Source: Gracilariopsis chorda (lineage: Eukaryota; Rhodophyta; Florideophyceae; Gracilariales; Gracilariaceae). From it: 64,000 nucleotides of DNA. The position numbers and the translations under genes are program-made. Shown in pieces: positions 20,990 to 31,770 of the stretch (its first letter is position 1; every line of letters begins with the position of its first letter). The notes beneath the pieces are model-generated. The model saw only the letters and a list, made by a program, of their open reading frames with translations, made no database searches and was not told the origin of the DNA. The DNA lies in assembly GCA_003194525.1 (NCBI GenBank), contig NBIV01000126.1, forward strand, positions 124,001-188,000. The letters are read 5' to 3'.

Positions 20990-22089
20990 ATCTAGCGAAC
21001 ATGGGCGAGGGGTTGGCGTCTGTTTCGAAGCTGCCCCAGTGGGAGAGGGTTCAAAGATGCCTGCAGAAATTACTGAAGAAAGTGGTTCATCGTAATCTCT
21101 TATAGGCACACTACCCTTCGTAATTCAGTTTACTGAGCTATAGATGTAACTTAAACTTCGTACTCGTCTGCTTTGTGAACCGTTTTGTTTCTCCAAATCG
21201 ACATGCCATCCTTGCTGGCAACCCTTACTCCTGTAGTCACAAGATTCAAAAATAGACGATGGATGCAAAGCAAACTCATGACCATTATCGAGCGCTATTT
21301 CCTAACGATGGATGCAAGGCAAACTCCATGATGCCGAGCTAACCAGGGTTCCCGGTATGTCTGACAACATTCGGCATTTTTCAGTACGCTTCTCCTAAAA
21401 ACCCTCGGGGCACGGTCAGATGTGACTGTGCCATCAGTTACGAAGGTACTGTACCTTCATACCGAAGGTCGCCAAAAAGATGTTTCGACCCAATTTTGGT
21501 TCCGCCGAGCCTTCGCAGCAGACACTTCGTCGTGATGCACCCATGCGGCAAACGCTTTTGAACTTCTTCTTCACGGCCCTCGCATGGCGCGTTGTGTGCT
21601 CGTACAGTATCGCTATCCTGCGCACTGTTTGTGTACATCAAACGAGTCAAATCCTTCTCACTGTCTATGCTTCAAAAGCCATTTCCACTCGCGACATGTT
21701 TCCCCTTGTCCATTCTTGTCCGGACTAGATACATGTGCTGAGAAATTAAGCATATTGCTATCGAACGCCCGAAAACTGAGGAATGTTTGACAGGAGCTAG
21801 ATTTGGCATTGATGAACCTGAACCGAGGCTTTCATTAATTGCTCATTGGGCATTGAATTTGCGCACTCACTTCACAAATCAACCATACCTATCCATGAGA
21901 GACAACTGTGTCACACACACTGAGCATTTCTTTATCACGGAGTAATACAACGTCGATGCTAGAAGTTCTCCATATGCTTTACTGATCTTGGAACCCTTCA
22001 CATAGATGTTCAATCGATGTTGATTGCAGGCAAGTAATATTTTCCTACACTTAATATCGTCTTAAGCTATGAGTCGTAACAAATCACAG
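20990..22089. other. no confident gene
   Basis: Directly after copia-B a 34-codon ORF (about 21,000-21,104) is readable but too short to judge. It could be the displaced continuation of whatever was split by the insertion. ORFs at 21,434-21,790 overlap on both strands and show no domain. Confidence 0.4.
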
Positions 22090-22899
22090 TCACAGAGACG
22101 TCAGAGGATCACGCTGTATCTTCAGCTTGTCTACATCTTCAGGTACCCACACACCACATTGGAACTTTGCATCAGATTTAGCTCTTACCCGTTTGCAACA
22201 CGACTGTGAAAGATGCAATGCTAAGAGGTCAAAATCTCCGGGAGCGTTAATGCAAACATCGTGCAGCTGCATAGAAGCCTGTGAAGTGCACTGTTCTATT
22301 TCTTTGATTTCCTCGATCGAACTGCCAGGAGATGCATTTGTAGTGAAGTTACCGCGTCCAACCACCACATCAAAGGAGAAGAGGTTTGTCTTGTTCGGTT
22401 GTTCGCATTCACAGAGCCAGATACCACCCGTTTGGAACTGCGATACGATCGGAACAAGTCTAGTGCTACACTCTTCCGTAGAAAATGTAAACGGACTAAT
22501 GTTTTGTTGTTCATCTTGCGACAGAACGGTGCGGGAGCAGTTTTCCATTATGCGCTCGGCCTCGCTTTCAAAAAGAGCTCCATTCGTGACACAAAGTCCG
22601 TACAAGTACTCGCTATTGTGTTCAGCACAGCGTAAAAACGCCTCGCTTCGCCCCTGAGTATCGTTTTCTTTGGACGGCACGGCAAATCTCGCAAATCCGG
22701 TGTTAGATGCTTCTCTCCGGTCAAGCTGGTTCAGAGGGCATTTGCAGACCCACACATACACGTTAATGCTTCCAATTTCGCGATTCATGTTCACTGGATA
22801 TCGGTCAATAGAAGCATTCACGGCTTTTGCAATATGGCAGACATTTGTACACAGAATTGCAACCTTAACGAGCAGCGGCAGATGACTGGCACTTTTCAT
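22090..22899 (-). CDS. secreted cysteine-rich protein with two domain copies (269 aa), family not recognised
   Basis: The N-terminal ~28 residues form a signal-peptide-like segment (HLPLLVKVAILC core). Two repeats follow with the same cysteine spacing. Repeat 1 has C52, C54, C91, C103 and C121; repeat 2 has C163, C165, C204, C216 and C234/C235. In both, the third and fourth cysteines are 11 residues apart and the fourth and fifth 17 apart. Residues 241-269 look like the start of a third copy (C248) that ends early. The same pattern occurs once in the protein at 55,783-56,175. Several N-glycosylation sequons are present. Secretion and disulfide bonding are inferred; I do not recognise a named family. 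It stands alone, without introns. Confidence 0.75.
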   Translation of the reverse strand: MKSASHLPLLVKVAILCTNVCHIAKAVNASIDRYPVNMNREIGSINVYVWVCKCPLNQLDRREASNTGFARFAVPSKENDTQGRSEAFLRCAEHNSEYLYGLCVTNGALFESEAERIMENCSRTVLSQDEQQNISPFTFSTEECSTRLVPIVSQFQTGGIWLCECEQPNKTNLFSFDVVVGRGNFTTNASPGSSIEEIKEIEQCTSQASMQLHDVCINAPGDFDLLALHLSQSCCKRVRAKSDAKFQCGVWVPEDVDKLKIQRDPLTSL

Positions 22900-23265
22900 T
22901 GAGAGACCGGTTCACTGGAGTGATGCAGACGTTAGATATCTTTCTTCGTTATGAGGGACAATATGGTACGGCCCGACCACTTGATGGGGACACCGTATAT
23001 TTATCCGCAACCTTTGTGCAACTTTGAGTGTGATAGAAAGGTTCCACGAGTTGTGAGTCGGTATCTAAGTCGGCGCGATGTTGCCCTTTGAACGATTTTG
23101 AGCAGGGTTGAGACTTCTGTGTTTGACACTCTTCTTTACCATTTGAACCACTCATGTTCAAGAGTTTTGAAGGAGGGGAGAAATTCTTCGATAGGAGCTC
23201 CTACAGCACCATGCTTTCGGAATTACACGCACTGAAATTGTGGCCGTAAACATACATTCATGAAT
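22900..23265. other. upstream region of the cysteine-rich gene, no gene
   Basis: No coding signal. It would contain the promoter of the minus-strand gene starting at 22,899; no clear TATA box was identified. Confidence 0.4.
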
Positions 23266-23282
23266 GGGTGCATGCAGAAATC
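23266..23282 (+). repeat. PIF-A left terminal inverted repeat
   Basis: GGGTGCATGCAGAAATC, preceded by AAT. Confidence 0.85.
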
Positions 23283-23476
23283 AACAGAACGCCAGCCCAA
23301 CAGAATTTCGGCACCTATCCTGTTGTCTTCAGAAATGGGCCGCCAAACCAACGCGCCAAATATTGGCGCCAAAGAAGCAACCCAAACCCCTTCCGTTCCA
23401 TCGCTTGGCACCATAATAACCACGTCGTAAATGATCTCAGATCAACCTTCTGCTCTCTACATCCTCTTTCCCAACC

Positions 23477-24326
23477 ATGGCACAAGCCAATACCAGCCTT
23501 TCTATTCCCTCTCTTTCCCAATCTCATAACCAAAACGAGCAAGCACAGCCTTCTCAAAACCAAACACAGAATGTAGATAACCATGCTGCAGCCGCCAAGA
23601 AGTCACCAAAAAAGCAACGAAAGGTCGTTCAGGAGCTCCAAACTACACCAGCACCGACGTTACTGCTCTTCTTGACATTGTGGAAAAGGTGGAACCTATT
23701 GGAGCAAACATGTGGGCGGTTGTCGAGCAGGAATTTGAGTTATGGAGCAAAGCCAACGTCCGACCATCTCGAGATATGGATTCACTCAAGAATAAGTTTG
23801 ATAAGCTCTGCAATGCAAAAAACACCGACAGGTGACCCATCCTGTCCACCAAATGTTCGTCGAGCAAAACATATCGCTCGCGATATACAGAGTACGATAG
23901 CAGCAAAACTGGTAGGAGACGAATAAAGCGATGTAGAAGAAACCGACACACAGAACGACAGTGGATGTGACAAGCAACCAGGCAACGAAGGAATCGGTGT
24001 TCGCGAAACAACGTAGGCCTATTGCCCAAACTGGACTACACGCGAAGAAGCCCAAAACGGAAGATATTATGACCAGTAGTATTGAGAGCATGACCAAGTT
24101 TATGGGCATAATAGCCACTTCTATGTCGGTCCCGGGCCCAATATCGAGCACAATGCAGAACCAGGAGGTTATCATTCAACAGGCAGTGCAGAAAGAAGTC
24201 GCAGATCTAAAAAAGACAGTTAATGAAACCATCACGGATACGAAAACGATGATTGTGGGACTCAATGCCGCCGTTCAGGCTTTAGTGGGAACGCTCTCTT
24301 CGACAGTGCAGAGGGAAAATTCTTAG
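23477..24326 (+). pseudogene. SANT/Myb-like (DUF6818-type) DNA-binding ORF1 of PIF-A
   Basis: Starts with a Gln/Asn/Ser-rich stretch and a KKSPKKQRK basic patch. After a frameshift near 23,625 there is a SANT-like helix domain: SGAPNYTSTDVTALLDIV, then IGANMWAVV and SLKNKFDKL. A second frameshift near 23,820 returns to PTGDPSCPPNVRRAKHI, a motif that follows this domain in related proteins. A third frame (23,961-24,326) gives a C-terminal helical, probably coiled-coil segment with many Q/E/T. In PIF/Harbinger elements the Myb-like protein partners the transposase and helps it bind ends and enter the nucleus (known). This copy has at least two frameshifts. Confidence 0.7.
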
Positions 24327-24462
24327 TAACAAAATCGTTCGTTCTATATCGAAGGTCGCCGAGCTTTCGCTCGCGCGGGGCCTTGCTTTGCTGGCAAAGT
24401 GCGCCCTAAAGCTCGCTGGCGCTCGCATTCGCGCACTTGGCTTCTCAGGCTGCGTCCCGCGC

Positions 24463-25653
24463 TCACTGATCACAAGATATATACGTGTTTGCGATTTGAT
24501 TTCTTCCCATTGTGCGCGTCCTAAAGTTAAGTAAACGTACGGCCAGTTCAATTATGATAGCTCTTCTGTTGGAATCCGTTGTTAAGGTTGCCTTAAGGCG
24601 ACCAAATGGACCTTTGATAGCACGTATACCCCACTCAGCACTCTGCCGCTCACTTGGCATAATGCGTTGCATAATAAGGTCTATGGCAGCCAGTGCTTTC
24701 GATTCAGGAATGTCGCGCGTTTCGTTCGTTTTCCTTGCTCTAATAATCTTTCCATTAGTGCATTTCATGTTGTTGACAAAAGCGGAATCACCTAGTATAG
24801 CCATCCCTGGAGGTGTCATAGTGTCTGAAAGTTTAGGGTAGTACAGACCAGAAAGTCCAGCAAGCCTTGTGTCGTGTCAGCTCCCCGGGAAGTTTATGGC
24901 GGCGTGTATTATCTCTCCATGAAACTTAAACACAAAAAGACTAGTAACCTCTACTTGTTGCGTGTATCCTTCGTAGTACGCATTCTGTAAATGACGATCT
25001 CCATATTCCTGGCACTTGAAACGGCCTCCGTCTGTCACAGCAAAAACGCCTTTAAGCAGCGGACCAAAGTGTCTGTTGTTCTCCAAAAGTGCCGCAGATT
25101 CTTTTTGTTAGTCAAAGGACGGCCAGCGCACACTAAACCGGTCTTCTTGGTCTGCTTCTGTTGCTTTAAGAAGCACATGTAGGGCGTAATCCAGCCAGAC
25201 CCCTAGAGATGATGGAACTACACCAAAGAAAGGGCAGAGTTGATATGCTTTAGATGAGGATTTCAAGTAGTACAATGCCATTCTCAATAAATATACGCTC
25301 TGTAATAAGGGCTTCCTTCCTTGCGATGAATGCGTCCTTCGATACGGACTATTGAATGTAGATTGTGTGCGCGCATTGGAGAAAAGTGGAAGCATATCAT
25401 TGAGTAAAAGACTTTTGGTAAAGTTGGTTGTTATGATATAATCTTGGTCAGTGCCATGGAGCAGAATTTGCTGCCATGGTGTTGGTTGATGAATGTATCT
25501 GGGATGTAGGAGGCCATGACGGGTGTGGTAAGCCGAATGGTGAGAACGCCTTGCCCGTTTTCGGCGTTTGGTTAATATATGTGAGCACGCAAGTATCGTT
25601 GAATAGGCGGCAACACAAGCCGAAACAGCAGCTTTGTGGATTCTCGAGACCAT
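24463..25653 (-). pseudogene. PIF/Harbinger DDE transposase of PIF-A (DDE_Tnp_4 type)
   Basis: One reading frame from 25,653 down to 24,463 with just two in-frame stops: TAA at about 25,108, and TGA at about 24,877 where the family has the W of the PGSWHD motif. Catalytic regions are clear: FAVTDGGRF (first D), PGS-stop-HDTR (second D) and ILGDSAF (third D). They are preceded by a helical N-terminal region and followed by AEWGIRAIKGPFGRL and the RLLNFRTR-x-x-G-x-NQI tail. Role when intact: cut-and-paste transposition at TWA sites. The two stops sit in an otherwise well-preserved frame, so decay looks recent. Confidence 0.85.
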
Positions 25654-25698
25654 TCGGAGCGGTCTTACGGTCGGACAAGGTTTGGCGGACGGTTTGGC

Positions 25699-25733
25699 GA
25701 TCAGAATGGACCCTCGGAGGGTCCATTCTGATC
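25699..25733. repeat. 35-bp perfect palindrome near PIF-A right end
   Basis: Arms 25,699-25,715 and 25,717-25,733 (17 bp each, from GATCAGAATGGACCCTC) around a single G. It lies about 100 bp inside the right terminal repeat and may be a subterminal protein-binding site. Confidence 0.9.
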
Positions 25734-25817
25734 TCCAAATCTGGCGTGCAGCCGACCAAATTGGTGCGGACTTGGCCTTTATTTATTGGCTTACATTTGA
25801 CCAGAAGGCCAACTGGC

Positions 25818-25834
25818 GATTTCTGCATGCACCC
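25818..25834 (-). repeat. PIF-A right terminal inverted repeat
   Basis: GATTTCTGCATGCACCC, followed by AAT. Confidence 0.85.
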
Positions 25835-26684
25835 AATAGAAGATATTTGATTAATTGAGAACATTGATTGGGAGATTATAAGTGAACTGGTGAGCTACTC
25901 GGAGGGCAGCCTGTAACCTAAACTTAGTGCTTCGTGGGGTCCTGATCATTCGCTAGAAGGTATTTCAAGGGGCCATTCCAGCGGTATGTACTCTTCTCGC
26001 ATGGGCTTACGACAGATTTGAGAAGTTCGTGTATGCGCAGTGAAGGTGACATCTCATCTGCAATCGTAATCGGTGTACGAATCTGCCGGGAGTCCGTGTA
26101 GATCTCTTGGGGGATGAGGCTTTACTTCTATAGGGATACTATATTACTTTTGGGATAGCAAAGTCTGTCAGTGACGGACCTGTTCAACGCTGCACTTCAT
26201 TCCTGTTTTCTCCGTGACGGACTTGTACGTGTTTTCACAACCGGTGGTAGAAAACGTGGCGACGATAAGAACCAGAAAGTGAAATACCAACCGCTGTAGA
26301 CCAAACAGTGGAGTGGATGACACCTATAAATCTTCAACCGCAGAGTCGGCTGGGCAGTAGATTTTCAAGGGCACCGAAGAAATGGATTTATTTGAGCCAA
26401 TTTTGGTTGTGAAGAGCAGCAGGAAGTCTGGCCGGCGCCACTTTGGCGGAGGCGATCTTCGTTGTTGTTCCCTTGATCAACTAAGGTATCGATCGTGTTC
26501 GATATATGATATCCTGTAGCACTTCAAGTTAACCGCCCACCACTGCCGGGAACAGGATGTATCCTCTGGGTCATCCTATAGGATCTCAGTCTTCTGAGAA
26601 CTTTGTGATGGTTTGTTAACCTCCATCTCACCTCTTTTCCAAAAGTAAAAGATGTGTCGCTTGGCAACAGGGTGAAGGCGAACA
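25835..26684. other. no gene seen between PIF-A and the piggyBac element
   Basis: No ORF of note and no recognised repeat. Confidence 0.5.
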
Positions 26685-26716
26685 TTAAAGCATACTACTA
26701 GTGTCTATCGGACCGG

Positions 26717-26744
26717 TGCGCTGACCTCATATGAGGTCAGCGCA
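26717..26744. repeat. 28-bp perfect palindrome in piggyBac left end
   Basis: Two perfect 14-bp arms (TGCGCTGACCTCAT) meet at 26,730/26,731 with no loop. The core GACCTCATATGAGGTC recurs twice at the other end. Confidence 0.9.
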
Positions 26745-26877
26745 ACGGCACGCAAAATTAAAAAAAATTGAAATCTGATCCGCATGGCCCCACATTTCAA
26801 ATTTTGAACTTGAAACATGGCCAACCGAATGGTCTTTCAACTAAAAGTACTTGTAGAAGACGAACACTGAGCCATAA

Positions 26878-26945
26878 CAGCAGCTCAGTGGTCGTCAGGT
26901 CACATGCGAGCAGCAGAACATGAGTTCGAACCTCGCTGAGTTTCA
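26878..26945 (+). other. tRNA-like (A-box/B-box) sequence, possibly SINE remnant
   Basis: AGCAGCTCAGTGGTCGTC resembles a tRNA A-box region and GAGTTCGAACCTC a B-box, about 40 bases apart. Acceptor and T-stem pairing is poor, so it is not a functional tRNA; a tRNA-derived SINE fragment or chance match is likelier. Confidence 0.3.
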
Positions 26946-27377
26946 TAAAACTCCAAAACTCCTTCGGGAGCTCGAGTAATTCTAAATATCTTTAAACTCT
27001 CAGAACGTTTATAACACCCACTTGAACAGCAGAAAGAATACGGTGACATCTGTTAAAGGGGCAGTTTCGTAATAGAGTTTAAAAAATCTAGCAAGTCTAA
27101 ATAACGCGGATTGAATTAGTAGGGGGCTAAAGGTAAAATGAACTTATTGTAAACTTTTGCATTCAAACATAGATTTTTAATATAAAAAAGAAGGTTGACA
27201 AGGTTGTGGACATCTTCGTCAGCTTCTGAACTTCATTATACCGTGACACTCTTCAATGTGTTTCATAAAACAATCTCTATTAGTACCAGTGTGACATAAA
27301 AACACTTCTTTTTCCTTTCTGATATAGCAGCCAGAACATAAAAACTTGGACTTTGTATTACCTTTGCAGAAACTGCA

Positions 27378-29320
27378 TCATCCTTGATATAAAGCTTTTG
27401 TAATCTTGCCATCCTTGTTTTTTCTCCTTCTATTCGTCTGCATTAAATGCAAGCCAGTGCCTGCAAACATTGGCTTCTCATGATCATTTTCACATTCTTG
27501 CTCATCTCTGCTCATTAGACCTGTGGTATCCCATGTATTCTCAATTAGTTCATCAGCCAATTGGCAATAGAAGTGGTGCGGACTTTTCACGTTTCGGGTT
27601 CCATTTGCGGCTTTGTACAACTTCCAGGCGTCCACAATACAAATCCATAAAAGAGAGCAGTTCACTCGAAATGACCACTCTTTCACTTCAATTTTCTTCT
27701 CCAGATTCAGATCATCTTGTCTGCATCTGTTATGGCGATCGACCATTGAACAGTTTTTGTAATACTCTTCACACACTTCGGGAATTGCGACCGCCATTTC
27801 CACTTTCTTAGAAATATTTCCCTCCCGTCTCCACCTTTCTCGAATAATATGACAGCCAGGACTAACCGTGCCAGAGGTTGATACGAAATACCTTCTTTCT
27901 CTGTCCATCCACATTACAGCCATTATATCATTATTGATAATGCTTCCTTTCGATAGCATAGATACAAAATCTCCCCTGTCTGATAAAGTAGTTTCGGAGA
28001 GATGTGTCATAGGATATTCACGAGTAGCATTTTTGACAACTCCAGTAAACCTTAAACCTTTTCCAGTGATGCTTTCGCTGTACTAACAGACGCAAAAAAA
28101 GGAATCCGCACATACCAACCTTTCTGAACCAAACCATGGTTGCACTAAGCGAAGTAAGACTGCCGTTCCATGGGCGTTATCAGAATCAAAAACCCCTTCC
28201 GGAATATTTGCACCAATATTGAGCTCAATGTTCAGCATTATGCCACTTCGTGCACAACATACGGCCTTCATTTCAAGACCATTTTCCGGCTTTCCGTCTA
28301 ATGCCGTATAGTGCGGAAGCCCGACATCAATCCAATTACCGCCTAATCCGTACCATCGTGACATTCCTTCGTCAACCCATAAGGCATGTGATGGCGTGAC
28401 AAAAGACCGACGATGGTCATTGATTGCCTTAACGAAAACTGTTACGAAGGACCAACGCGCGATTCCCTGCTCTTCAGTCACACCATTTCCGCTGAAGCAT
28501 ATTGAACTTCTAAGCATTTCAAATCTGTTCTGTGACATCGCAAGACCAATATTTGGCTGAGGAATAAACTTTGAAAAAGGCTCGAAGCTCCAAAGATCCC
28601 ATCTGTTAGAGAACTCAATGCGAGTCATGAGGATAAGAATTCCAAAGAATTTGAGCAATTCTCCCCCTGAAGTCCTCCGAACGTCTTTGCTTTCTAACCG
28701 AACATTTGTTCTGTTCACTATGAACTGCAAATGCTGCATAGGGAACATCCAAAGAAAGAAATCTAATGCAATCATGTTTGGAGGAACGTGACGAGGTGAG
28801 ATAAAATCTCCAGCTGGGCCAACCACTTTCCACTGATGCATTTGCATACAACCCTTCAGAGGACTCAACGTCGTACAGGTTTCTCACACACGACCATGAA
28901 TCACAGTTGATTGGACAGGTGCATTTTCGCTTAATGAACTTGTTTGCGGCTGCAAAACTTGCATCTGAGATGGTGTCACAAGAGCATCTTCCTCCACATT
29001 TTGCGTATTAATGGGTTCAACCTCGGTAGTAGGCTCTTCTGTAGCATTCACGGCTTCGTCAACACCGGTACCTAGCTTGAAACTAGATAGAGGTAGAGTT
29101 ACTTCTTTTTCTCGGTTCGGTAGACGAAACTTCACAGTCAGAAAGTGAGATTTCGATTGTTGATCTTACGAATGTCAACATTGAGGACAGAACCGTGTAC
29201 CGTTGTTGACTTCCATAGAGATCCGTAATAACGTTTGCATTCAGCGTCATTTGTAACCAGACGAGCACGGCTGTTGACAGTTGTTCCAACAGTTCTGCGA
29301 AGATCTGTGGACGGGGCCAT
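27378..29320 (-). pseudogene. piggyBac-type transposase (DDE_Tnp_1_7), broken
   Basis: The N-terminal part reads from 29,320 (MAPSTDLRRTVGT). A frameshift near 29,140 leads into the main frame, which continues to 27,378 with two in-frame stops, TGA at 28,884 and TAG at 28,083. The three catalytic aspartates are recognisable: ALWVDEGMSRWYG, VCADSFF and MVDRHNRCRQ. The order and spacing match piggyBac transposases, as does the ~640-codon total. An acidic Thr/Glu-rich stretch (28,900-29,080) separates the N-terminal region from the catalytic domain. Intact members excise and insert at TTAA without leaving a footprint (known). No C-terminal cysteine-rich finger is obvious. Confidence 0.85.
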
Positions 29321-29492
29321 TGTGTACGAATGTTGTTGACGATAGTGCCTGATGTGACAGCTACGACTGTTGGTGATGTGTTGTGGACATGGTTCAGCGC
29401 TGCCGGCGTAGAAAACATGATGAGAAGATCAAAGCTAAAAAGTTTTTGGAAAAGTTTTAAGGTTTTGATAAAGTTCTAGAGTAATTAAGATT

Positions 29493-29528
29493 GACTTCAT
29501 ATGAGGTCATTTGACCTCATATGAGGTC
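29493..29528. repeat. two tandem 16-bp palindromes in piggyBac right end
   Basis: GACTTCATATGAGGTC (one mismatch) at 29,493-29,508 and GACCTCATATGAGGTC (perfect) at 29,513-29,528. Both match the core of the left-end palindrome. Confidence 0.9.
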
Positions 29529-29568
29529 GCTGGTCAGATAGACACTAGTAGGGATGACGCCTACTTAA

Positions 29569-30360
29569 AAAAATATAATTGTTTGGATCGTCCTCAATCA
29601 ATTTAGATTTGAGAAAGCACATGTGTGCGGACGAAATCGTGAAAGAGAATACAACTCTTCTGCTATCAAGTGCAACTGCTAGTCCTTGTTGTACACTCTG
29701 ACTGAGCTGATTTTCTCGTGCAAATTGGAGATACAGCGTTTGATTGCCAGTCCGCTAAAGAACTGGGAGAACTATTGTTCGACTTCACTAGAAAAATAAA
29801 TTCTGAATAGAAACACGAAAACGTGCACACAAAAACACAAAAGGAACAGAAGGTCACGAACTCACGGAACTTACAGGACAAAGCGCAAACAACGACGTTC
29901 CGCAGCAAACGCTCGTTGCGTTGCGAAACGTGCTGAAGCAGCGTGGCACGTCCAATGGAGCTCATCACCTGGAATGGCAAGTCTTTTCGGCAACCATGAA
30001 CGTTCAAGAGCAGCTGCTTGCTATTCTTGTCAGGAGTTCAGTTCTGACCAGGGTTGCGTTCCAATTAATTGCAATCTACAGATTAAATCAGAGATTGCGA
30101 TCTCTGTGCGCGATTGCAATGTGATGGCAGTGTGAACGGCATTCTCTCGATTAGATTGCATTCCGATATTGCAACAAGTAGTCGTTACTACTCGAAACTC
30201 ACTGTTTCATAAACTTCCAAGCCGTTAAAACCATGTTTTTCAAACGGCCACATATAACTACAGTCAGCGCAAGGCTCATGTGCCCAAGCGACTTAAGATC
30301 ATGAAGCTGATACCAATATCACATTTTTTTGCTCTTCGTCTTTCTTCTCAAAGAAATCAA
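29569..30360. other. no gene; ATTGCAAT-rich stretch
   Basis: Repeated ATTGCAAT/ATTGCATT words occur at 30,065-30,170, including ATTCTCTCGATTAGATTGCATTCCGA, which resembles the hairpin at 53,906-53,942. This may be the end of a small DNA transposon. Confidence 0.4.
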
Positions 30361-30361
30361 G

Positions 30362-30712
30362 ATGAGCACCTTACTTTCACCTCCAACCCCAAAACAAGTT
30401 GTCTACGCACTAGCCAAGTACGTTCGCACAGAAAACAGGCACATTAAATGCAAAACAGGTGGGAATATCCAACGAGACCACTTAGTACTTCAATGCCCAA
30501 ATGTGTACCGCAAAGAAAAGGAGTGCGAAACTCTATGCCAAAAGAACAAAGGCTTTAACAACCTGGCAAGGCACTTCAAAGCTTGGGTTGCATTGCTAAC
30601 GTAGAGCACTTTTAGTCTATTGCGGACAAGATTCATACGGATGATCATATGCGGATGACTCCACAACTGTTTGAGTCTATTATATTCCTTCGTGTGAATG
30701 AACAATTTTTGG
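30362..30712 (+). pseudogene. N-terminal fragment of a zinc-finger transposase-like protein
   Basis: From ATG 30,362 an 80-codon frame shows paired cysteines (CKTGG, QCPNVY, ETLC) and KGFNNLARHFKA, like BED-type or transposon zinc fingers. After a frame change at about 30,590 the text continues with IADKIHTDDHMRMTPQLFES, a phrase typical of a transposase N-terminal region. The catalytic part is absent. Superfamily assignment (hAT or other) is not possible. Confidence 0.4.
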
Positions 30713-31340
30713 GACTTTTATTCAGTTCAGGAAGCTTGTGTTCTTTCTATGAATGAGCGTGAGTGTGTAGTCAATAAGATTGCAATCGGGACTGCTTATG
30801 GTAAAGAGATTTCAATAAGAATTGGGATCGCTGTGAGAAGCAGCAATCACCTTCCCATCATTTTGGTTGCATGCCTGGTTCTGACAAGTTCCATTCATTG
30901 CTGTTCTTGCATGTTTATTTGTATGCACTCGATCCAAATATCAAGAGTTTAAAGTGGCTGTAAGTTAAACAAAGCGTGCGTGGAAATCCCCATCTAGACG
31001 TTTCGGCTGGGTCTCCCTAACCCAAGCGAACGACAAACCTGTGGGCGTCGCATGTTCCTTTTTGTTGAGCTGGAGCGCTCGGATTTGCTGAATCGTTTTT
31101 TGGGAGGGAGCTGCTTTGTGCTACGAGTCCGATAACGTGATCAAATGTGACATAGCTTACAGTGCACAAGATAGTGAAAGCTGGAGCCCCAGAGGCAGTG
31201 AAACTGAATGTTTTTACGAGAAGCAGTTCCGATGAATGTTAAGTACTGGGCGTCTCCTGAAACCGCACATACACAGATTTAAAAGAATATACAGTAACAG
31301 CCTGTCCTATTACGGAGTCCTATCACTAACCTTGCGTACC
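30713..31340. other. no gene seen
   Basis: A short plus-strand ORF at 30,698-30,952 has a cysteine-rich hydrophobic tail but no recognised domain. The rest is non-coding. Confidence 0.4.
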
Positions 31341-31349
31341 CCTCAGACG
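31341..31349 (+). repeat. 9-bp target-site duplication CCTCAGACG (left copy)
   Basis: The identical 9-mer follows the right terminal repeat at 39,464-39,472. Nine bases is diagnostic of Mutator-like elements. Confidence 0.95.
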
Positions 31350-31590
31350 GGGAAAGGGCTAAACTACACGACGTAGATAGTGTAGGCGAGTCAGCGCGCA
31401 TTTGCACCAATAAAATGAGAGAGTCAGCCGGCACGTGCCACGGCGAGCTGCAAAAGTGCCCATGCCACTTCAGATCTTACTGTAGCCAATAATACGCCCC
31501 TATTTTGGATTTCAACCAGTAGATCCGCAGAGTCAGGGCATTCCCTCTATCCCCTGCTCTCTCCGGCCGCCAAGTCAGCACAACGTAAAT
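31350..31590 (+). repeat. MULE left terminal inverted repeat (~241 bp)
   Basis: Complementary to 39,224-39,463 with roughly a dozen mismatches or small indels. It probably carries the promoter of the protease gene. Confidence 0.95.
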
Positions 31591-31770
31591 GAGATGTAGA
31601 TGCAGTCGAGGTTACCGCGCGGCGTTGTCAAAATGTGTGGGAATGACAGATACGTCAGGTACTACGTCCTCCTTCACATCTTCGACGACTGTTTCAAAGA
31701 CTGCTGACTCTCTCTACGTCCCAATCTCCTTCCCGGACCGCTCTCGTGTACTGTTCTATTATTATGAGCA

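Larger units (their letters stand above)
23266..25834. mobile_element. PIF/Harbinger element (PIF-A), two convergent ORFs
   Basis: The 17-bp terminal inverted repeat GGGTGCATGCAGAAATC is at 23,266-23,282 and, inverted, at 25,818-25,834. It is flanked on both sides by AAT, a 3-bp duplication as expected for the superfamily (TWA is commoner). A SANT/Myb-like ORF on the plus strand and a DDE transposase on the minus strand converge, the typical two-gene layout of PIF/Harbinger. Both genes are broken. Confidence 0.85.
26685..29568 (-). mobile_element. piggyBac-like element
   Basis: The ends share an inverted repeat built around CTACTAGTGTCTATC (about 26,695 on the left, 29,538-29,552 inverted on the right), followed by a GACCTCATATGAGGTC palindrome. 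TTAA, the piggyBac target, lies 10-20 bases outside each repeat (26,685-26,688 and 29,565-29,568). The unequal distances mean the exact termini are uncertain. Interior: a minus-strand piggyBac transposase. Confidence 0.75.

Noticed and set aside
26878..26945. Functional tRNA gene
   Set aside because: The acceptor and T stems do not pair properly; retained only as a tRNA-like remnant.
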